This document shows, piece by piece, positions 61,302-64,000 of a DNA stretch of 64,000 nucleotides. The position numbers were made by a program, and so were the translations under genes. The DNA comes from Adiantum capillus-veneris (lineage: Eukaryota > Streptophyta > Polypodiopsida > Polypodiales > Pteridaceae), in assembly GCA_014529385.2 (NCBI GenBank), contig CM043969.1, positions 11,385,001-11,449,000 of the forward strand, given 5' to 3'. The notes below the pieces were generated by a model. The model did no database searches. It saw only the letters and a program-made list of their open reading frames with translations, and was not told the origin of the DNA. How positions within the stretch are numbered: the first letter of the stretch is position 1; the number at the start of each line of letters is the position of its first letter.

Positions 61302-63059
61302 AATGAATGAACCCTGTAGAAAAATAATACACTGTAGATTTTAAACTAGCCAAAATTCAAGCTCTCACCAGTTCTTCTTTGAGCCAGGCAACAATGGTAT
61401 TCACAGCACAACACAAAGTTTTTGTGTCCTCATCCATTGGATTGAGATGATGCAAAGGTGCACCCTTTCAGGTATAAACTTGAACCACAGATACACCATA
61501 ACATCCAGTAGGCATTCTTGAGCCATGCAAAACATCCAGATTTGATGCCTTTTGTAATCTTCCCTCTCCCAATAGCTTCTCCATTGTTCAGAATTTCAAT
61601 TAGAGCTCTCACGATTCTTTTGCCTCTTGCCAAAGGAGCAGATTTCTTCGCTTTTGTGGGAGACATGTCTTTGGGAGTACTACAAAAACGGGAAGGTAAT
61701 ATGATGATACCAAGGATAGTAATACTATGCATAGGAACGAGAAAACAAGAAAAACCTAATGAATTCACAAAGCAAAGTACTCTTCAATAAGACCCTCTTG
61801 CAAACAATCATATGGGAATCTACGTTTTTCAAGATCCTATTGTGTTGTAGAGAAAAAGTAAGCAATTATTATGGAAACGAGATGAATCCCTATTACTTTG
61901 ATGAGTCCTACTCACATTCCATCCTGGTACCCTAAGGTCTCTCTAAAAAAGAACCTGAATTTTTACTTGAAGATGGGTAGCCTAGCGCCCCAAGATACTA
62001 GCTTAATCTAAAAGCTTGTTCAGCAATAATCTAGGACGTAGAGAGTTGCGGAAAAGGCCACTTTTGATGTGAAAAATCCCAAACGTCGGAGGCATAAAAA
62101 TCCCTAAATTTATGGGATCACTTGCATAAGCATAAAAATCATAGATATGAATCATTTTTCATCAATATTCCATTTTGGATCACTTTCCATGCAATTTTGC
62201 AATGGTGTCTGTGAGCTGCTACTTTTGGCATTTTTTATCCGCATCAACCTTTGTAGGCGAGATGAGTGTGCCATTATAAAATATATGATAGTGTCAAACC
62301 AGATTAAGCATGTTACCAAGTGAAAAAACATGCAATGATGCGATATCCAGGGCCACGATTCCCCAGATACGTATGTACATGGTAGCAACCATAGTAGCGG
62401 CTTTAGCATATATCACAATATGTACATTATTGTTTTTTTTTTCATGCATTGAGAAGTGTCAAAAGTGAGGAGAATGTAGACACGACACTAGGCCCTCGAA
62501 TGGAGGCCGCCAAAAATGGAGAAAACATTCGATGCCTCTCCTCGGGCAACTGTCTCCTAACTTCTGACTGGCACAACTTGACCACCATGAATCCGCTTGA
62601 CACACCGTCAGTTCCTGCGCACTTCAAATTATGTAACAATTCCTGGAACTTTGGAAAGTGCCAGGAAACACAAGATGGAATGATTTATCAAGCAGTCCGA
62701 CTCCGGACCTAGCCTCTAACAAAACTTCAAAGCCTCGTATCTTGATATCTGTGACTCAAATTGCCGATCTAAAAAGACCAACACATTAGGAAAAATATGA
62801 ACCCCAAAAGGTCCTTGTAAGGATCCTTACTTTTAACGGATTAAGATTCAACATGTGTATGGTTTAGGAGATAAGGCCATTGAATGAGGGTATTGTCATA
62901 AGCTTTTTTTTAGGCTATCATAGACTTTCTGTAGGTTGAAATAGAGGCTAGGGAGGGAGGATAGGTACATTCTCTCTCTACCCAAAAGAGTAGTGGTCCT
63001 TATGACAATAACTACCCTCCCCCCCTTTTTTGCCACATCATCAAGGGCGTCTATAGCTT
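61302..63059. other. no gene recognised
   Basis: A - strand frame at 61,768-61,430 contains MSPTKAKKSAPLARGKRIVR, then ALIEILNNGEAIGRGKITKG, and looks protein-like, but I know no family for it. The rest is low-information sequence. Confidence 0.4.
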
Positions 63060-63560
63060 GAGCCCAAAAAAGAACTTTTTCCAAAAAAATTCAAAAAAAC
63101 CTCACCTTTACTCAAAACTTCTTCCCAACCTATCTGTATACCCAAAAATCAAATTTCTCTCTCAAAATCTCACTTCTAGACCTACAAAATATCAAACTTC
63201 TCACCTTTTTTTATTTCCCTCCAAAATCACTCCCCTCTCTCTTCTCCCTCCTACTTTTCAGCACAGACTCTTTCTCTTTCCCTCTCTCACTCCTCTCCCT
63301 CTCTCTTCTCTCTCTTACTTTTCAGCACACACTCTTCCTCCTTCCCTCTCCTTGTTGCAGGTCCACTCCATAGCTTTGTTGCAACTCTCCACTCCATAGC
63401 CCTCTTCTCCACTCCATAGCTCTCTTGCATCTCTCCATCCCGTAGCTCTCCATTCCATAGCTCTCTTCTCCACTTCGTAGCTCTCCTGCAGCTCTCCATC
63501 CCATACCTCTTCACTCCATAGCTCACCTCTCCCCTCCGTGGCTCTACTGTAGCTCTCCAA
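63060..63560. repeat. CT-rich leader with short tandem repeats
   Basis: (CT)-rich to about 63,350, then about ten diverged units around ctctccactccatagct (63,361-63,560). Comparable to the CT-rich leader before the gene at 10,916. Antisense frames rich in MEWR words are artefacts of the repeat. Confidence 0.75.
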
Positions 63561-63593
63561 TTCTTGCTTGAGGCCAGTTGTCTTACCCTTTCC

Positions 63594-63905
63594 ATGGAGC
63601 TAGGTGACACTACAAACCTCCCATACACAAAAAGATCGTCAAGTTTGGAAATGGTTTCTCTACATGTTTGGCTTCCAAAGGACTTTGCACCCTCCAAGCG
63701 TCATTACTTGCAAACTACACAACAACGCCATGATGCAGGTCACACCTATGTGGACCTTTGGGTGCATGGTTGCCTCTACCCTAATGATCTATCCATCAAT
63801 GTGTATCCAGCATTCAATAGCCTTGTTTCATTCGTACAATAGGTAGGTAGAGGGGAGCACAGTCTTCTTGGATACTGCAAGTGATTTTCATCTATTAGAG
63901 TTGAT
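63594..63905 (+). pseudogene. relic of the coiled-coil gene of the TIR element (start of a further copy)
   Basis: ATG at 63,594 (MELGDTTNLP). The block GHTYVDLWVHGCLYPNDLSI parallels GCKAINLWVDGHIYPFDPIT of the 10,916 gene. VYPAFNSLVSFV parallels APPFRNVSDILRFI. After a stop at 63,841, VGRGEHSLLGYC parallels GDGRDGLWGYW. It follows a CT-rich leader as in the complete element. The reading is lost after about 63,905 and the window ends at 64,000, so more of this copy may lie to the right. Confidence 0.7.
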
Positions 63906-64000
63906 AACACACAATGGTCTTTGAAGCCCATAATATACAGCCCATAATCTCTGCCTTGGCCCCCCTCTACCTCCTTAATTCTATGCTATACAGACCCATC

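Noticed and set aside
63287-63697. Antisense frames with repeated MEWR/ESYG words
   Set aside because: They follow the short tandem repeat of the CT-rich leader; no domain and three overlapping frames.

Overview
The window looks like nuclear DNA of a land plant with a large, repeat-filled genome. The grounds are plant-type LTR retrotransposons (Ty1/copia and Ty3/gypsy), primer-binding sites matching the 3' end of plant tRNA-Asp, a CACTA (TNP2/DUF4218) relic, GT-AG introns, long CA/GA microsatellites and a captured piece of a 26S proteasome ATPase gene. I see no intact host gene. The lineage cannot be fixed from the sequence.

Layout. 0-3.5 kb: a BED-finger relic, degenerate repeats and a copia 3' end. 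3.46-9.93 kb: a non-coding LTR element (LARD) with two LTRs of about 0.96 kb; its internal sequence starts again after the second LTR and resumes at 19.99-20.66 kb. 10,098-19,988: a 9.9 kb element with terminal inverted repeats, inserted into that second internal copy. It is the most interesting object here. On the + strand it carries a coiled-coil protein gene, a decayed DDE-type transposase and a gene whose C-terminus is a histone H3 fold. On the - strand it carries two unrecognised genes, converging on the others around a long hairpin. 20.6-31 kb: protease, Gag and integrase relics on the - strand, a 190-bp tandem array, and a decayed Ty3/gypsy pol with extra downstream ORFs. 35.3-38 kb: a second relic of the extra ORF, an RPT2 gene fragment, and a second relic of the transposase plus H3-like pair, beginning MARTK. 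39.2-47 kb: inverted copia, extra-ORF, RT and gag relics. 48-50 kb: CACTA relic. 51.8-53.2 kb: a relic of one accessory gene of the 10-20 kb element. 53.9-61.3 kb: a gypsy-type gag-protease frame of about 1,726 codons with one internal stop and no reverse transcriptase. 63.0-64 kb: a relic of the coiled-coil gene.

Four places (10-20, 36.5-38, 51.8-53.2 and 63.6 kb) therefore hold diverged pieces of one transposon superfamily. In two of them an H3-like gene follows the transposase at the same relative place. The inference is that an H3/CENH3-like protein is a long-standing cargo of this transposon group, not a one-off capture. Homology statements come from reading by eye and from memory of the protein families; no database was searched.
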